A DNA stretch of 64,000 bases from Physcomitrium patens (lineage: Eukaryota > Streptophyta > Bryopsida > Funariales > Funariaceae), in the NCBI RefSeq assembly GCF_000002425.4, contig NC_037254.1:3685797-3749796 (forward strand), written 5' to 3'. The notes beneath the pieces are model-generated. The model ran no database searches, was not told the origin of the DNA, and was given only the letters and a program-made list of their open reading frames with translations. A program made the translations under genes and the position numbers. This document shows, in pieces, positions 35,053 through 46,699 of the stretch. Each line of letters starts with the position of its first letter. The stretch's first letter is position 1.

Positions 35053-36032
35053 CCGTGTGTGAGATAGGGTTGAAATCAGACCTTTGGCCACTAAAATGAT
35101 GGCCTAGGATAAAATAGGGTTTCATTTGAAGATTGGAGGTTTGGATTTGAGAGCTGGCTTGAAGTTCTTTCTAGAGACATAAGATTTGTTTTGAGAAGGT
35201 TTTAGAAGACTTACGATTGTTATTCAAAATCAGAGTTTGTATGAAAAAATTTGGATTTTATATAATATAATTAGGGCTAGCAATTTTGGCTAGTTCATGC
35301 CATTGGTGTGACATCTAAGATTGAAAACTTGATACTGTTTGGATTATTAGATGTGCTAAGTATATACAAAATTTTGTGATAATCTAATGGCGTGGTTTAG
35401 AGATATCTAGTTTTTAGTGCAACAAGGTTTTAGAAGGTGGCAGTTTGAAGTTGGGTAGGATTTCTATGATATCTAAAGATCTATCAATCGAATTAAGGTA
35501 AAAATTAGCATGGTATTGGAGGACTTAAAGATCAAGCTACACACCAATTTTGAGACAAAGTTAATGGTTGGAAAGGGAGAAATCATTGTTGGAATTTCTG
35601 CTTCACTTTTTAAGTTGGCAGCCAAGTAACATTGGTGCAATTTTTGGAGGTTTTCTCACAATCTGTAAGTTATATTGGGCTAAAAATTCTTAAGCATATA
35701 GAAGGCTTGCATTGAAAATTGCATGCAAAATTCTACATCAAGTTAACAGTCGGATTGGATGTTACAGCTTGTTAAAGTTCACTGATTAAGATTGGGATTT
35801 ACAAGAAAAATCTAAATTGCTTAAATATGAAAGTAACAAGGTAATTGGGATTTATGTATGGTTAAGACTATTAAGAAGAGTGTTTTAAGCACTTTTGAAT
35901 TGAAATTCAGATTATATTCTTCTCGCATGGATGAAATCTATTAGGATTTTTTGGCTACTTGTGAAACATAATCTCACCTTCCACAGCTAAGTGCCCAATA
36001 CATTCCTGAGTAAAACAATACGTAATACAACA
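35053..36032 (+). repeat. A-mid 3' LTR, right part
   Basis: Resumes the LTR cut at 26273. The junction reads GTGTGTGAGATAGGG, equivalent to ATTTGTGAGACATGG at 19031 in the uninterrupted 5' LTR. It ends GTAATACAACA at 36032. A duplicated-looking block near 35700-35810 is absent from the 5' LTR and accounts for much of its extra length. Confidence 0.9.
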
Positions 36033-37670
36033 ACGTATTTTGAATTGTCGCCAAACTTATGGGAGCATGTCTTTATCAAGGTTTGATTTTGCAATTACAT
36101 ATCGACCTAAAAACAATAAGGTTTATGAAATGCTCTTTCTAGATGCTCTTATCTTGTACCAAAAAAAAGAGATGTATCTTTTGATCAATAAAGATCAATC
36201 CTCTTGAAGCTAGAATATTTTCATCTTTGAACAATGAAATCAATATTAACTATTGATTTGACCTTTGTTGAACAAATTCAATTAAATATGTCCTTTGATT
36301 CTCTTATTCATGATATCAAGAATTTTTCTTCTAAGTCTCATGATGTTTCAAAGTTTGAATTCAAGAACAACCTATTCTATTTCATAGGATGCCTATACGT
36401 TCCAAAAAGAGAAGTACGTTTATATGTTCTTCAAGCACATCATGACTTTTTAGCAACAGGACATTTTGGATATAACAAGATTTTAGAACTTATATTCAAA
36501 GATTTTTGGTGGCTGCAAATGTAGAAGGCAGTAAAAGACTTTATCCAATAATGAGACTTTTTTCAAGATAAAAAACTCCTTGTCAACAACTTTATGGACT
36601 TCTCCAACCATTGCCTATATCCAAACAACCATGGTCTTCTATTTCTATGGATTTTATTACAAATCTTCTAAGTTCAAGTTTATATGACTCTATATTTATA
36701 ATTATAGATTGATTCACCAAAATGACACATTTTGCAAGATATACAAAATGTATTTCAAGTGAAAAAATAACTATGCTTTTTATTGATAATATCTATTATT
36801 ATCATGGATTACTAAAAGATATTATATTAGATAGGAGGATTTAATTTGTATAAAGATTCTAAAAAATCCTATTCAAGATTCTAAAGGTGGATATAAAACT
36901 TTTTTTGGCTTTTCATTCTCAAACTGATGGATAAATAAAACATGTGAATTAAGTTTTGGAAGAGTATTTGAAGTATACCATCAACTATCATAAAGATGAT
37001 TGGACAACTCTTTTGTCATTAGCAATATTTGCATATAATAATTTAATGCATTCTTTTACTCAACAAACACCTTTCGTTGCTAATTATGGTTATCATCTAT
37101 GACTTAATACTTTTGAGTTTTCAAAAGTTGATAATTCTATGGTGGAAGATTTAGCAAATTATTTGTTAGAGCTACATGTAATAATAAAGACACAATTAAA
37201 GGAAGCTCAAGAACGACAAAAGACCAATGTGGATGCTTATTGCAAGGAACAACTACAATTCAATATGGGTGACAAAATATAATTACTTCATCCCAATATC
37301 AAGACTAATCATCTTTGTAATAAGTTATATTATTGTAGGCTAAGACCTATTCTTATTTGTAAACAAATCAATCATGTTGCTTGTCGATTATATTTACCAA
37401 AGTCTATGAAGATCTACTCTATATTTCATGTATCTCTTTTTGAGTCATATAAGATAGTGAATATTTTGGGAAGAAGACAAATGCCACTTCTTCCTATAGA
37501 AGTGGATAATAATCAAGAATTTGAGATAGAAGAACTCTTAGATTCAAGGCGGTACTAAAATAGATTAGAATATCTTGTTCATTGCCATAGATATGATATC
37601 AGTAAATGTACATGGGAGCCACCAAAGAATCTCATAAATATAGCAAAGAAAATTAAAGCTTTTCATTGAT
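36033..37670 (+). pseudogene. B3 RNase H end, integrase and chromodomain, pseudogene
   Basis: The best open piece is 36234-36524, with 'NNLFYFIGCLYVPKREVRLYVLQAHHDFLATGHFGYNK', the spacer and first half of the integrase zinc finger. The two cysteines of the HHCC finger fall in a stop-rich part. Core fragments follow ('PWSSISMDFIT' near 36630, 'AFHSQTDG'-like near 36915). The chromodomain near 37510-37667 reads 'LDSRRYQNRLEYLVHCHRYD', 'CTWEPPKNLINIAKK' and stops at 37668. It is not functional. Confidence 0.8.
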
Positions 37671-37714
37671 GACATCCATCAAAATTAAGATAAAGAATAG
37701 AAAATCTTTGTTAT

Positions 37715-38195
37715 AAAAGAAATAAGATTAAAAAAAGATAATATTCTATTTTTTATTCTTCTTTGTAGCTTTTGTATAGTTAAAGAGATGAAGAACCAAC
37801 AACGAGTAGATTTAACTCAAGAGCTTTTATTTACAGACTTACTAAATGAGACATTACAATTGTTACAACCTTCAAAACAATGAAATCAAGATAAAGATCC
37901 TTAAGAACAACATATTCTTCCTTGAATAGATGGCAATATACAATGTGTTTGGTATCATGACCTTTGAAGAGACTCTCAATGTTTGGTGATTTTATTAGAG
38001 GTAGAAACAACTCTTGATAGTATTCCAAATACTTTATTTGAACAAAGTTACAAATTCCTCAACAATGACCAAATAAAAAGGTGGTCTTTTTGCCTTGGCA
38101 TGGATGAGTGAGCTTATCAAGAATCTTTGAAAAAAATAAAGATCAGAATATGTGGCAAATATAATTTGCCGCATCTTGGATTTCCTCAACATATG
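37715..38195. other. Unidentified insert in the B3 3' untranslated region
   Basis: In B1 and B2 the chromodomain stop is followed after about 70-90 bases by the polypurine tract. In B3 about 480 extra bases intervene. Two short open frames (71 and 65 codons) lie on the minus strand. Neither is recognisable, and no terminal repeats are evident. Confidence 0.5.
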
Positions 38196-38237
38196 AAGAC
38201 CATTCCTTGTAGAATTCGTCCCCAAAAAGGAGAGTAA

Positions 38238-38776
38238 TATCATGGACATATATAGGTATTCTAATAAATACCTATATAATTAAGTAGGAATAGGTAAAAG
38301 GAAATAAAAGTAGGTTAATTTCATAAGACCTTTTAGAAAAACTTCCTAGAAACTTCATAGATGCTATTTGACTTTATACATATTTGAAGTTGATTGATAG
38401 GTTAGAAACTTGATTAATAAGTTAATCACATATTGATAGCTTACAAAATAAGCTAATTATGTAACATACATATAGAAAACTTATCCTACAAGTTAAGATA
38501 CGTGTCTTGTAAAGTCAACAGATTTAGGAGGTCTTATAGGATATTGCCACATAGCTTTTAGTTAAGAATATATATGGAGGCAAGAGTGAAGCCTTTTTCA
38601 CTCTTATCAATGCTTTTTTAGTCTTTAGTCTTGTTTCAAGTCTGTCTAGTCTTCTTATTTTTGGCAATAGCTACTCTATTTCAATATTATATCATCTTTG
38701 AGTGACTTTCTATTTCCTTTCAAAGATACAAGAGTATATCGAGGATTTTCTTTCTTTGAGATTTATGTCCTTGACA
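38238..38776 (+). repeat. B3 3' LTR
   Basis: Starts TATCATGGACATATATAGG after AAAAAGGAGAGTAA and ends TATGTCCTTGACA, the best-preserved end of the family. The TATA run and hairpin (arms 38582-38591 and 38596-38605, one mismatch) are present. Confidence 0.85.
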
Positions 38777-39059
38777 TTAAATCCTATTGCATACAATAAT
38801 ACTGTGTTTATAAATATTATTGATTATTTGTTTAAAGACTAAGATAATAGTTTTATATGCATAGTTATTTTTGCTTGTAAAATATGTGCTTTAATTCCAC
38901 AGTATGGCTCTTTTTAAGAAATACAATTGTTTTATGTATTTTGTATATTTTTTTATTATTATATAAAATTCTTATAATAGAATAATATTTATTTATAATT
39001 AGCTATTGATGATTTTTTTTTAAATATTTTTTCACATCTTTTAATCTTTTTTAAAGCCA
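38777..39059. other. AT-rich spacer between B3 and the LINE relic
   Basis: No gene or repeat recognised. It may include the LINE 3' end, but no clear poly-A tail is visible. Confidence 0.4.
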
Positions 39060-40850
39060 TTGGATGTTGTATGATGATAGATCATGATACTTTAGCCTAA
39101 GTATTGTTTCTTGTCTTGGCTCCTTAAGTGTAGTTAGAAATTATAGTATAAATTATATAAAGGTGGTGCCAACAATACATGCACATAATTATATATCTTA
39201 AATAGTAGCAAGTAGAACTTAATTGGTGATTAAGATTTTCCTACTAGAAATATGAAAATTTCTTTCTATATAGTAAATGCATTTATTTGCATAAGTATGA
39301 TTTTGTTGCTTGATTCTTTTGTGGCAATACAAAAGTTAATGGAAAAATTTAGGTATGGAATTGTGCTACCATCCTCAAGCCATTTAATATCTGGATTTTG
39401 ACACCAAGTTTAAAGCCTCTATATTTGTAAAAACCACATGCCTATGTTTTTTTAAGAATTTAAATTTGCTCTTAAAGCCAAGCAAAATATTTTGATAATT
39501 GCCACAGTGCAATTATCGTTGTCTTTTGTTCCATTAAAGTGTATCTCTAAGTTATCTACAAATATTATATTTGTTATTATTGTGTTATTTAGAAGTATAA
39601 ATCCTTGAATGCCATTTTAAGTGTTGTTGAGCATATGGTCAAAGACATCTCTAATAAATAAATAGAGATAGGTTGCCAAAAGACACCTTTATCTTATTAA
39701 ATATTTAAAGAAAAAAGATTCTCTTAAAATATTATTAAGAAAAATTGAGAATGATGCTTTTGTATACATTGTTATGACTAATGCTATCTATTCTTGATTG
39801 AAGTTTATATATAGCATTATTTCTTTAAAAAAGAATTAGTTCACATAATCATATATTTTTTTAAAGTTAAGAGATAGTAGAATTAAGTCTTGGTTCTTGT
39901 ATTCAATCTAAGATATTTCTTTAAAAGTAATAAAGGCATTGTCAAAAATGGATCAACCTTGAATAAATAATATTTTAATTTTTTTAATCTATAGAATAAA
40001 AAATCTTACATCTTGGTGGCTAATTTTTTTGCATATATCTTGTAGAGATAATTCAAAAGAGAAATTGGCTTTAAGTTAGTAATAGAGGTAAAGTCTCTTA
40101 GCTTGAGTAGTAGAACTATTTTTCTTGTATTTAGTTCTTGGCTAATGTAGTGAAAGATAAAAACCTTCTTATATAATTCTAAAACATCAACTAAAATTTT
40201 ATTCAGAAATTTGTAGTAGAATTCATACAATATATAATTTAGCTATTGAATAGTGTGCTTTATTCCAAAATAAGTACCTTATATGAGATTAATTTAGTCT
40301 CATACTTTGGCATTTTGAAAGTAAAAATTTATATTCTTATAGAAGTAATAAATTGTACCTAAGTGTAGTTTTCACAAAAAAATATTTGGTCTAATGTCAT
40401 TTTTTTATGCTAACCTATTCATAGCCTAAATACTAAATATTTAAAAAAGTAAAAAAAATGATTCTATAAATTTTTAAATTCTTCAAGAGAGTAAGCAACT
40501 TCATCTTTTGTAGATTGATTTAAGCTAGTTGATTGAATATTTATCTCTAAGATGATTATCAAAGTAATGAAGTCTAATATTAGATCTTTGAAGAGATTAT
40601 TACCAAAAAAAATTTCTTTCTTTGTTTGATGATTTTGTAATCTTTAGTACTAAAAAGTAATAATAAAAGAATATATTTTTAGATAAAATCTAGGATTATA
40701 TTTTAGACATAGCTATCATCTACCTTTATAGAAAATATTATATTATTATACTTGATAAGTATTGCCATTGGTACATCTAACAGACATCTTCTCACTTACA
40801 TAATGGATTCTTGTATTTTTTTTTAGAATAATCTTAGATCTAAGTTGGAG
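39060..40850 (-). pseudogene. LINE (L1-like) ORF2 reverse transcriptase relic
   Basis: On the minus strand 40230-40006 is open and reads 'FYYKFLNKILVDVLELYKKV', then 'LKLRDFTSITNLKPISLLN' and 'YKIYAKKLATKM', the N-terminal half of a plant non-LTR RT. Further along, in shifting frames, come 'RDVFDHMLNNTLNGI' and 'TNIIFVDN' (near 39600-39560, the position of the usual F-A-D-D), 'LALRANLNSLKNIGMWF', and near 39200 'LLAT..YIA'. There is no intact frame and no endonuclease identified with confidence. Confidence 0.75.
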
Positions 40851-41177
40851 CATTATTTCATCCACAAGATGGTTGCATGGTTTTTATTAAGTCTATATTA
40901 TCTTATTTATAAATTATATTAAATAGAAGGAAATCAAAATAGATATTTTGTAGCTAAATAATAGTATTTAATATTAATCATTGGTGTTCTTTTTGATAAT
41001 GATAGGTACTACTACTATTAAAAATTATTTGCCATAGGATTGTAGTTTTCAATTGAAGGTTGTCCCAAAAGATGAGAGTATGTATGTTATATTGTATCAT
41101 ATTGCTCCTTCTTATAATAAGGTCATAACTTCATCCTATGAATTATGTTTTATAGGTTGCCAAAAAAAACTTGTAGA
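40851..41177. other. AT-rich spacer before B2
   Basis: No gene recognised. It may be the upstream part of the LINE. Confidence 0.4.
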
Positions 41178-41185
41178 TGTATCAC

Positions 41186-41227
<42 letters not shown>

Positions 41228-41753
41228 CTCAATATTTACTTATATGATTAGGTAGAAGTAGTTAAATAAAGATTAATTTTATAAAGTCTTCTAAAAAAAC
41301 TTTTTAGAAACTTCATAAACGTGGTTTTGACTTTAGATGTGTTTGTAGGTTAGAAACTTGGCCAACAAGTTAACTTTGTGTAGTAGCTTGTGAACAAATT
41401 AATTCCATGTAGTAGCTTATAAAACAAGCTAACTATATGGCACATACATAGATAACTTGCCTTGGAAGTTAAGACATGTGGCTAATAAAATCAACACATG
41501 TTGGAGGTCTTATATAATATTGCCACTTAGCTCCTAGTTAGAGAATATATATGGAGGTAAGTGTGAAGCCTTCTTCACTCTTGTCAACACCTTTCTAATC
41601 TTTAGACTTATTTCAAGGCTTTCTAGTCTTTTTGTTTTTGGCAATAGTCACATTAGTTCAATAATATATCATTTATAAAAGACTTTCTAGTTCCTTTCAA
41701 TGATATAAGAGTGTATTGAGGATTTTCTTTCTTTGATATTTATTTCCTTAACA
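41178..41753 (+). repeat. B2 5' LTR with internal (AT)n expansion
   Basis: Starts TGTATCACAGATATATA and ends TATTTCCTTAACA. An (AT)n run of about 35 bases (41188-41222) occupies the place of a short ATATAC in the other copies. The hairpin arms are at 41559-41568 and 41573-41582. It is followed by ATATGATAAGAGTGC, the same post-LTR string as in B1. Confidence 0.85.
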
Positions 41754-41971
41754 ATATGATAAGAGTGCTAATATATTATTTTTATCTTATTTTAGAAGTA
41801 AAAAGATCATTCCACTTCTATTGCTGTGTTTTGAAGGTTGGAGACTATCCACCTTTAAACAAAAAATCTTATTTTTTTAACATTGATCTTTTTCTTAAAG
41901 AAAGTAGATTATCCCTCTTTATAGAAATTTTTTATTAGAGGTTGCAGATTATCCTCTTCTAATTTAATTTT

Positions 41972-42798
41972 TTGAATTTTTTTGATTTGTCTATGGAAAA
42001 AAAAGTTATAGATGCTACTCTCTGTAGAAGTGAAAATAGATTTATAACTATTGCAGATCTTCATGAGCTTGTCAATATTCTAAGAGTAGAAATCTTATGT
42101 ATTTTTAATGTGAATCATAGAAGTACTATGCCTATACCTATGGAAGAAGTTTAGAGTTTACAACAAGAAGTTGTGCAGTTGAAGGAAGCAAGTAGGTCAA
42201 CTTTACAATCAAATCCAGAGAGTTTTGCTTCTATAAGTATGATGGAGACAAGGATTAGTATGCTTGAGAAGTTTGATGGAACAAGATCAAAATTTCAAGG
42301 ATTTGTGCAATAAGTTAAGATTTTTCTAAGGTTGCATCTTTTCTAATATCCTCATGGATTTACTCAAGTCGGATTCATATGCATATTTCTATTAGGAAGT
42401 GCTCTCTCTTGATTTAGACGTTTAATAGAAAAAAATTCGTAACTCCTTTATGATTTGAATTCATTCTTAGAAGTATTTATGGATATATTTGGAGAAAATT
42501 ATTGAAAAAGAGTAGTAGAGACCAAGCTCTTATCTTTATAGTAAGGATCTTGATCAGCCACCATATATGCCGTTGAATTCCAAAACCTTACTTGCAACTT
42601 CGACTAAAATGACAAAGCCCTTATCAATCAATTTTGATATGGTTTGAAAGATAATGTCAAAGACTTGTTACTAACAATGTCAAAGACAAAATCTTTAGAA
42701 TAATTTATTGCTCAAGCTATTACATGCGATAATTTATTATTTAGAAGATGTCAAGAACAAAGATATGGGTAGAGAGGAATAAATCAAATAATGACAAC
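41972..42798 (+). pseudogene. B2 gag pseudogene, first part
   Basis: Opens with 60 codons ('MNFFDLSMEKKVIDATL', 'LHELVNILRVEIL'). After one stop it continues 'MMETRISMLEKFDGTRSKFQ', 'VKIFLRL', 'HGFTQVGFI', 'DLNSFLEVFMDIFGE', 'FQNLTCNFD', 'NDKALINQF' and 'YGLKDNVKDLLLTMS'. This is the retrotransposon capsid region. It is cut by the solo LTR at 42799 and resumes at about 44404. Confidence 0.8.
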
Positions 42799-44398
42799 AT
42801 CGTATTATGCGGCATTTGGCTTAAGAATACACCAGATACTTGATTGTAGAAGATAAAAAGAAAATTGCAACAACAAGTCCTAACAATTCTAATAGATTCT
42901 TAAACAAATTACAATTAAAGATTAGCAAATATGATCAAATATTGATCAAATTCAAACAAAATTTCAAAAGAATTATGTAAGAAATAAAAATTATTCTTAG
43001 AGATCCTTTAAAGAATCATAAAGAAATAATATAGAAATTCAAAAATATACTAAAAATAGAAATCTTAATAAAATATTAAAATAAATTTTTTAATTAAATC
43101 CTAGTCAAAACTTAATCAAATTTTAATCAAATCTTAGTCAAATCTTAATCAAATCCTAAATAAATCCTAAATAAATCTTAACTAAATCTTAAAAAAATTC
43201 AAGTCAAATCCTAAACAAATCTTAACCAAATCCTAAATAAATCCTAAATAAATCCTAAATAAATCTTAAATAAATCCTAACCAAATCCTAAAAAATCCTA
43301 ATAAACTCTAATCAAATCCTAATCAAATCCTAAACAAATCCTAAATAAATCCTAAATAATCTCAAGTAATTCCTATAGTAGTTTAAACCTCAATAATTAA
43401 TGAATGAACTATTGATTTTAACTCAAAATTTGTACACCTCTTAACAATTAAGTTGAAAGCAAGCACAAATTTTTTGAAGAAGATCAAATTCACCAAAAAG
43501 AAGATCGACCTTAATATTTGCTTAGATGTTGCCCAACCTCCTTCCCCAATCTGAATGTTGAATTTTGAGCACTAATATCTCCTTGTCAAATCATTCAATT
43601 GACATTAAATTTCTCAAATAATAAGGAAAATAAGTCTATTATCCACACATATAATTTTCATTTCAATCCAACTGATAGATTGCAAGAAATCTTAGAAATC
43701 TTCACTAGATCTAAAACTCTACTTTCCGAGACTCCAATCCACTTAAACCTCAATAATCCTCAATCCAATTCTTTGATCAAGCTCAAATTCACAACATATA
43801 TTGAACACATATAAATCCACAGACTTCTAAAATTTTACCTATGGAACTATTACCAAACTTACGAAATTCTCCAAAAAGTATCTCTCCTTTTATTTCACAA
43901 ATTTAGAGTCAACTAAAACAAACCCTAACTTTGTAAAGCTCTTACAAAGTCATTAAAAATCCAAATCACCTCAAAAAAATGTTTATTAAAATTTTATCAA
44001 GTTTGCTCTCTAATTTTATTCTCCAATTTACCAAAAATATCCCAAAATCATTATTGGAGCTCAATTCTATGCTTTAGGATCTTATTTCAATCCTAGTTCA
44101 TAATTAGTCTTCTTTAGGTATCAATATCTAGTTTTTTAGGTAATTTTTTTTAGATTTTATTCTTAACTTCCATCCAAAGATGCATATATCATTTATTTTT
44201 CTAATCTATTTTTTTTTGCCTTATTTATCGCTGTACAAAGTAAATAGAAGTCACTTTTCTAAAAAGGTAACATTACTACTAAAAGTTTTACTACCTTCTT
44301 ATCTTTTATCCATATTTTTCCACTTTATCTTTTAACTTGGCTCTTTTATAATAAGATCTATATTATCATCTTTCATCATATAGTTATGTTACAATATG
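42799..44398 (-). mobile_element. Solo LTR, family A, nested in B2 gag
   Basis: Starts ATCGTATTATGCGGC, matching TCGTATTACGTGC of the young LTR, with 'GATTGTAGAAG' against 'GGCTGTAGAAG' 40 bases on, and ends ..TTACAATATG. ACAAC occurs at 42794-42798 and again at 44399-44403, a plausible 5-base target duplication overlapping the LTR terminus. B1, which lacks the insert, reads directly across this point in gag. It is the same LTR subtype as 4429-6120, including the tandem array at 43090-43360. Confidence 0.75.
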
Positions 44399-44403
44399 AC
44401 AAC

Positions 44404-45257
44404 GATAGCTCCTAAGTTTTTATAAACTTATTTATCATTGCCAAAACCAATGTAAATTAATACGATATGTTTTAAATTCTTTATAGAGCAAAAAAAGAAT
44501 TGACAACATCAAGAGGGCTTATGCTTATATTATAAAGAAGGTAACCACACTACTCAACATTGTCCAAAAAAACAACGTATTTATAAAATGAGAAGCATGA
44601 TTGCCAAAAAAGACAATGTGTCAAAAAACGAGTTGCTTCAGCTACAATAGGAACTATGTGGCTAAAATTATGTGAAATATCTAATAAAGTTACTATTCTC
44701 TCCTCCAATCCCTCACCTTATTCTATAATAGAAGTTTCTTTAGGACCAAAAAATCACAAAGTCTTATCCTTGTTGGATTCAAGAGCCTCAGCTTGTTTTA
44801 TAGATGAAGACTTTGTTAAAAAACAAGATATATCTTTACTTAAGAAATCAATATTTTACATGTAGAAATAATAGATAGACATTCATTGTCTTCTAAGGAT
44901 GTTACATATGAAACTATTCTTATAAAAGTAGCAACTAGTGATCACAATAGTTTAATAATATTTAATGTGATTAAATCTCTTTTTAACTCAATTATTTTAG
45001 GATTATTATGGTTAGAAAGATATAATCCTCAGATAGACTATATTTCTTATAATCATGATTTTTTCCATAATTTAATCCAAGGTCTTGCTAGGCAAGAAGA
45101 AATCCATAAGTTTAATACATCCAAACTCTTATTGGTAGGTACAAAAGCTTTTATGCATGTTGCAAATGAAGGGCCAACTTTTACTACATATCTTATATCC
45201 ATTGTTGATAGTGAGAAGATATCAAGTGATATTCCTAGCCAATATCAAGTTTTTTGA
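44404..45257 (+). pseudogene. B2 gag end (zinc knuckle) and protease pseudogene
   Basis: Near 44510-44570 the zinc knuckle reads 'CLYYKEGNHTTQHCPKK', with one cysteine turned to tyrosine. The protease at 44656-45257 has 'LLDSRASACFIDEDFVKKQ', where the catalytic D-S-G-A has become D-S-R-A (one G-to-A change), and 'SIILGLLWLERYNPQIDY', the conserved G-x-x-W-L motif. There are two or three stops. It would process gag-pol if intact. Confidence 0.8.
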
Positions 45258-45329
45258 GACATTTTTTATAAAAAGAATGTAAATGTTCTTCCAGAGCATT
45301 GTCCTTATGATTGTTCTATCAATCTTTAA

Positions 45330-46100
45330 GAAAAAATTCAACCACCATTTAGACCAATCTATAGCCTATTATAATATGAATCAGTTGCACTCAAAGAGTA
45401 CATTGATGAAAACTTGGCTAAGAACTTTATACGCCATTCTAAATCTCCAATTGGCAATCCTATCTTATTTGTGAAGAAAAAAGACAAATCTCTGTCGATG
45501 TGTTGATTATTGAGGATTTAACAAGATCACTATCAAGAATAGGTATCCTCTACCTTTCATTTTAGGACTTCTTGATCAACTAAATCAAGCAAAGATCTAT
45601 ACAAAAATAGATCTACAAGGAGTATATAATCTGGTCTGTATCAAAGAAGGAGATAAATGGAAGACTAATTTTTGAACTAGGTATGGACATTTTGAATATA
45701 ATGTCATACCTTTTGGACTCACAAATGCACCAACTACTTTTCAACATTTAATGAAAGATGTCTTTTGTGAGTTTCTTGATGATTTTTCCATCTATTATTT
45801 GGACGACATTTTAATCTATTCTAAGAACATAAAAGAGTATAAAGTTCATGTTTGTTGTGTATTATAAAAATTAAGAAAAACAAGATTATATACAAAGATA
45901 GAAAAGTATGTATTCCATACTATTCAAATTGACTTTTTAAGGTATATCATTTCTAATGAGGGCCTTATGATGGATCCAAAGAAAGTCCAAATTATTATAG
46001 ATTAGAAGATCTCAAGAACAATAAGAGATGTGCAATGTTTTTTGAGCTTTATAAATTATTATTGAATCTTTATTAAATACTTTTTTCAAGTTGCAGCTCC
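45330..46100 (+). pseudogene. B2 reverse transcriptase pseudogene
   Basis: 'PPFRPIYSLL', '[19 protein letters not shown]' and 'PILFVKKKD' at 45340-45490, then 'YKNRSTRSI'-type frame-shifted sequence. The catalytic box YLDD is intact at 45796-45807, followed by '[15 protein letters not shown]' and the thumb 'GLMMDPKKVQIIID', 'TIRDVQCFLSFINYY'. It contains stops and indels. Confidence 0.8.
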
Positions 46101-46104
46101 AGTT

Positions 46105-46570
46105 ACTTGTTTGATTTATAAAGACATTTTTGAGTGGAATAAAGAAGGCAAAGAATTGTTTATTACTTTGAAGAAGGAATTTACTTCTACACCAACTTTG
46201 CATCACATTGACTTTTTCAAGGCATTCTTTATGGAAATAGATGCATCAAACTTTGCCTTAGATACAATATTATTACAAATAGGAATAGATGATAAATTTC
46301 ATTTAGTAGCTTTCCAATCGAGGAAATTTTCAATAGTTGAGATTAACTATGAGATCCAAGACAAAGAACTTTTTGTAATTGTAGATTTATTTCAAGAATA
46401 GTTTCATTATCTAGAAGGAGCTTCAAATCTAGTCACAATATATTCAGATCACAAGAACCTTGAGTATTTCAGATTGGCATATGATTTGAATCATCGCCAA
46501 GCCCATTGAAGCATATTATTATTAAGATTTGATTTCAAGATTACATATCAATCTAGAAAACAACAAGGTT
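46105..46570 (+). pseudogene. B2 RNase H pseudogene
   Basis: A 96-codon open stretch (46111-46401) carries 'FFMEIDASNFALDTILLQIG', 'FHLVAFQSRKFS', 'INYEIQDKELFVIVDLFQE', then a stop and '[21 protein letters not shown]'. The first catalytic D (MEIDAS), the E (DKE) and the third acidic residue (YSDHKN) are still present. Confidence 0.8.
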
Positions 46571-46699
46571 TATAACTTGTATTTTTTAGACGCTCTTATC
46601 TTGTACCAAAAAAAAGAAATGTATCTTTTGATCAACAAAGAACAATCTTCTTGGAGCTAGAGCATTTTCATCTTTGAGTAATGAAATCAACATTGACTA

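Larger units (their letters stand above)
18686..36032 (+). mobile_element. A-mid: family-A Ty3/gypsy element, split by a younger copy
   Basis: Plus-strand element: 5' LTR 18686-19896, decayed tRNA-Trp primer site, gag-pro, pol, polypurine tract 25914-25926, 3' LTR 25927-26273 continued at 35053-36032. The 8.78-kb A-young element sits in the 3' LTR in the opposite orientation. Without it the element is about 8.6 kb. The two LTRs differ visibly, so it is clearly older than A-young. The bases flanking the element (AACCT left, ACGTA right) do not form a target duplication. Confidence 0.9.
36033..38776 (+). mobile_element. B3: 3' half of a chromovirus (family B)
   Basis: Begins abruptly at the A-mid right edge, inside RNase H, and continues through integrase and chromodomain to a complete 3' LTR. 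About 480 bases near 37715-38195 have no counterpart in B1 or B2. The upstream half is not on the other side of A-mid, so this is a truncated copy. Confidence 0.85.
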
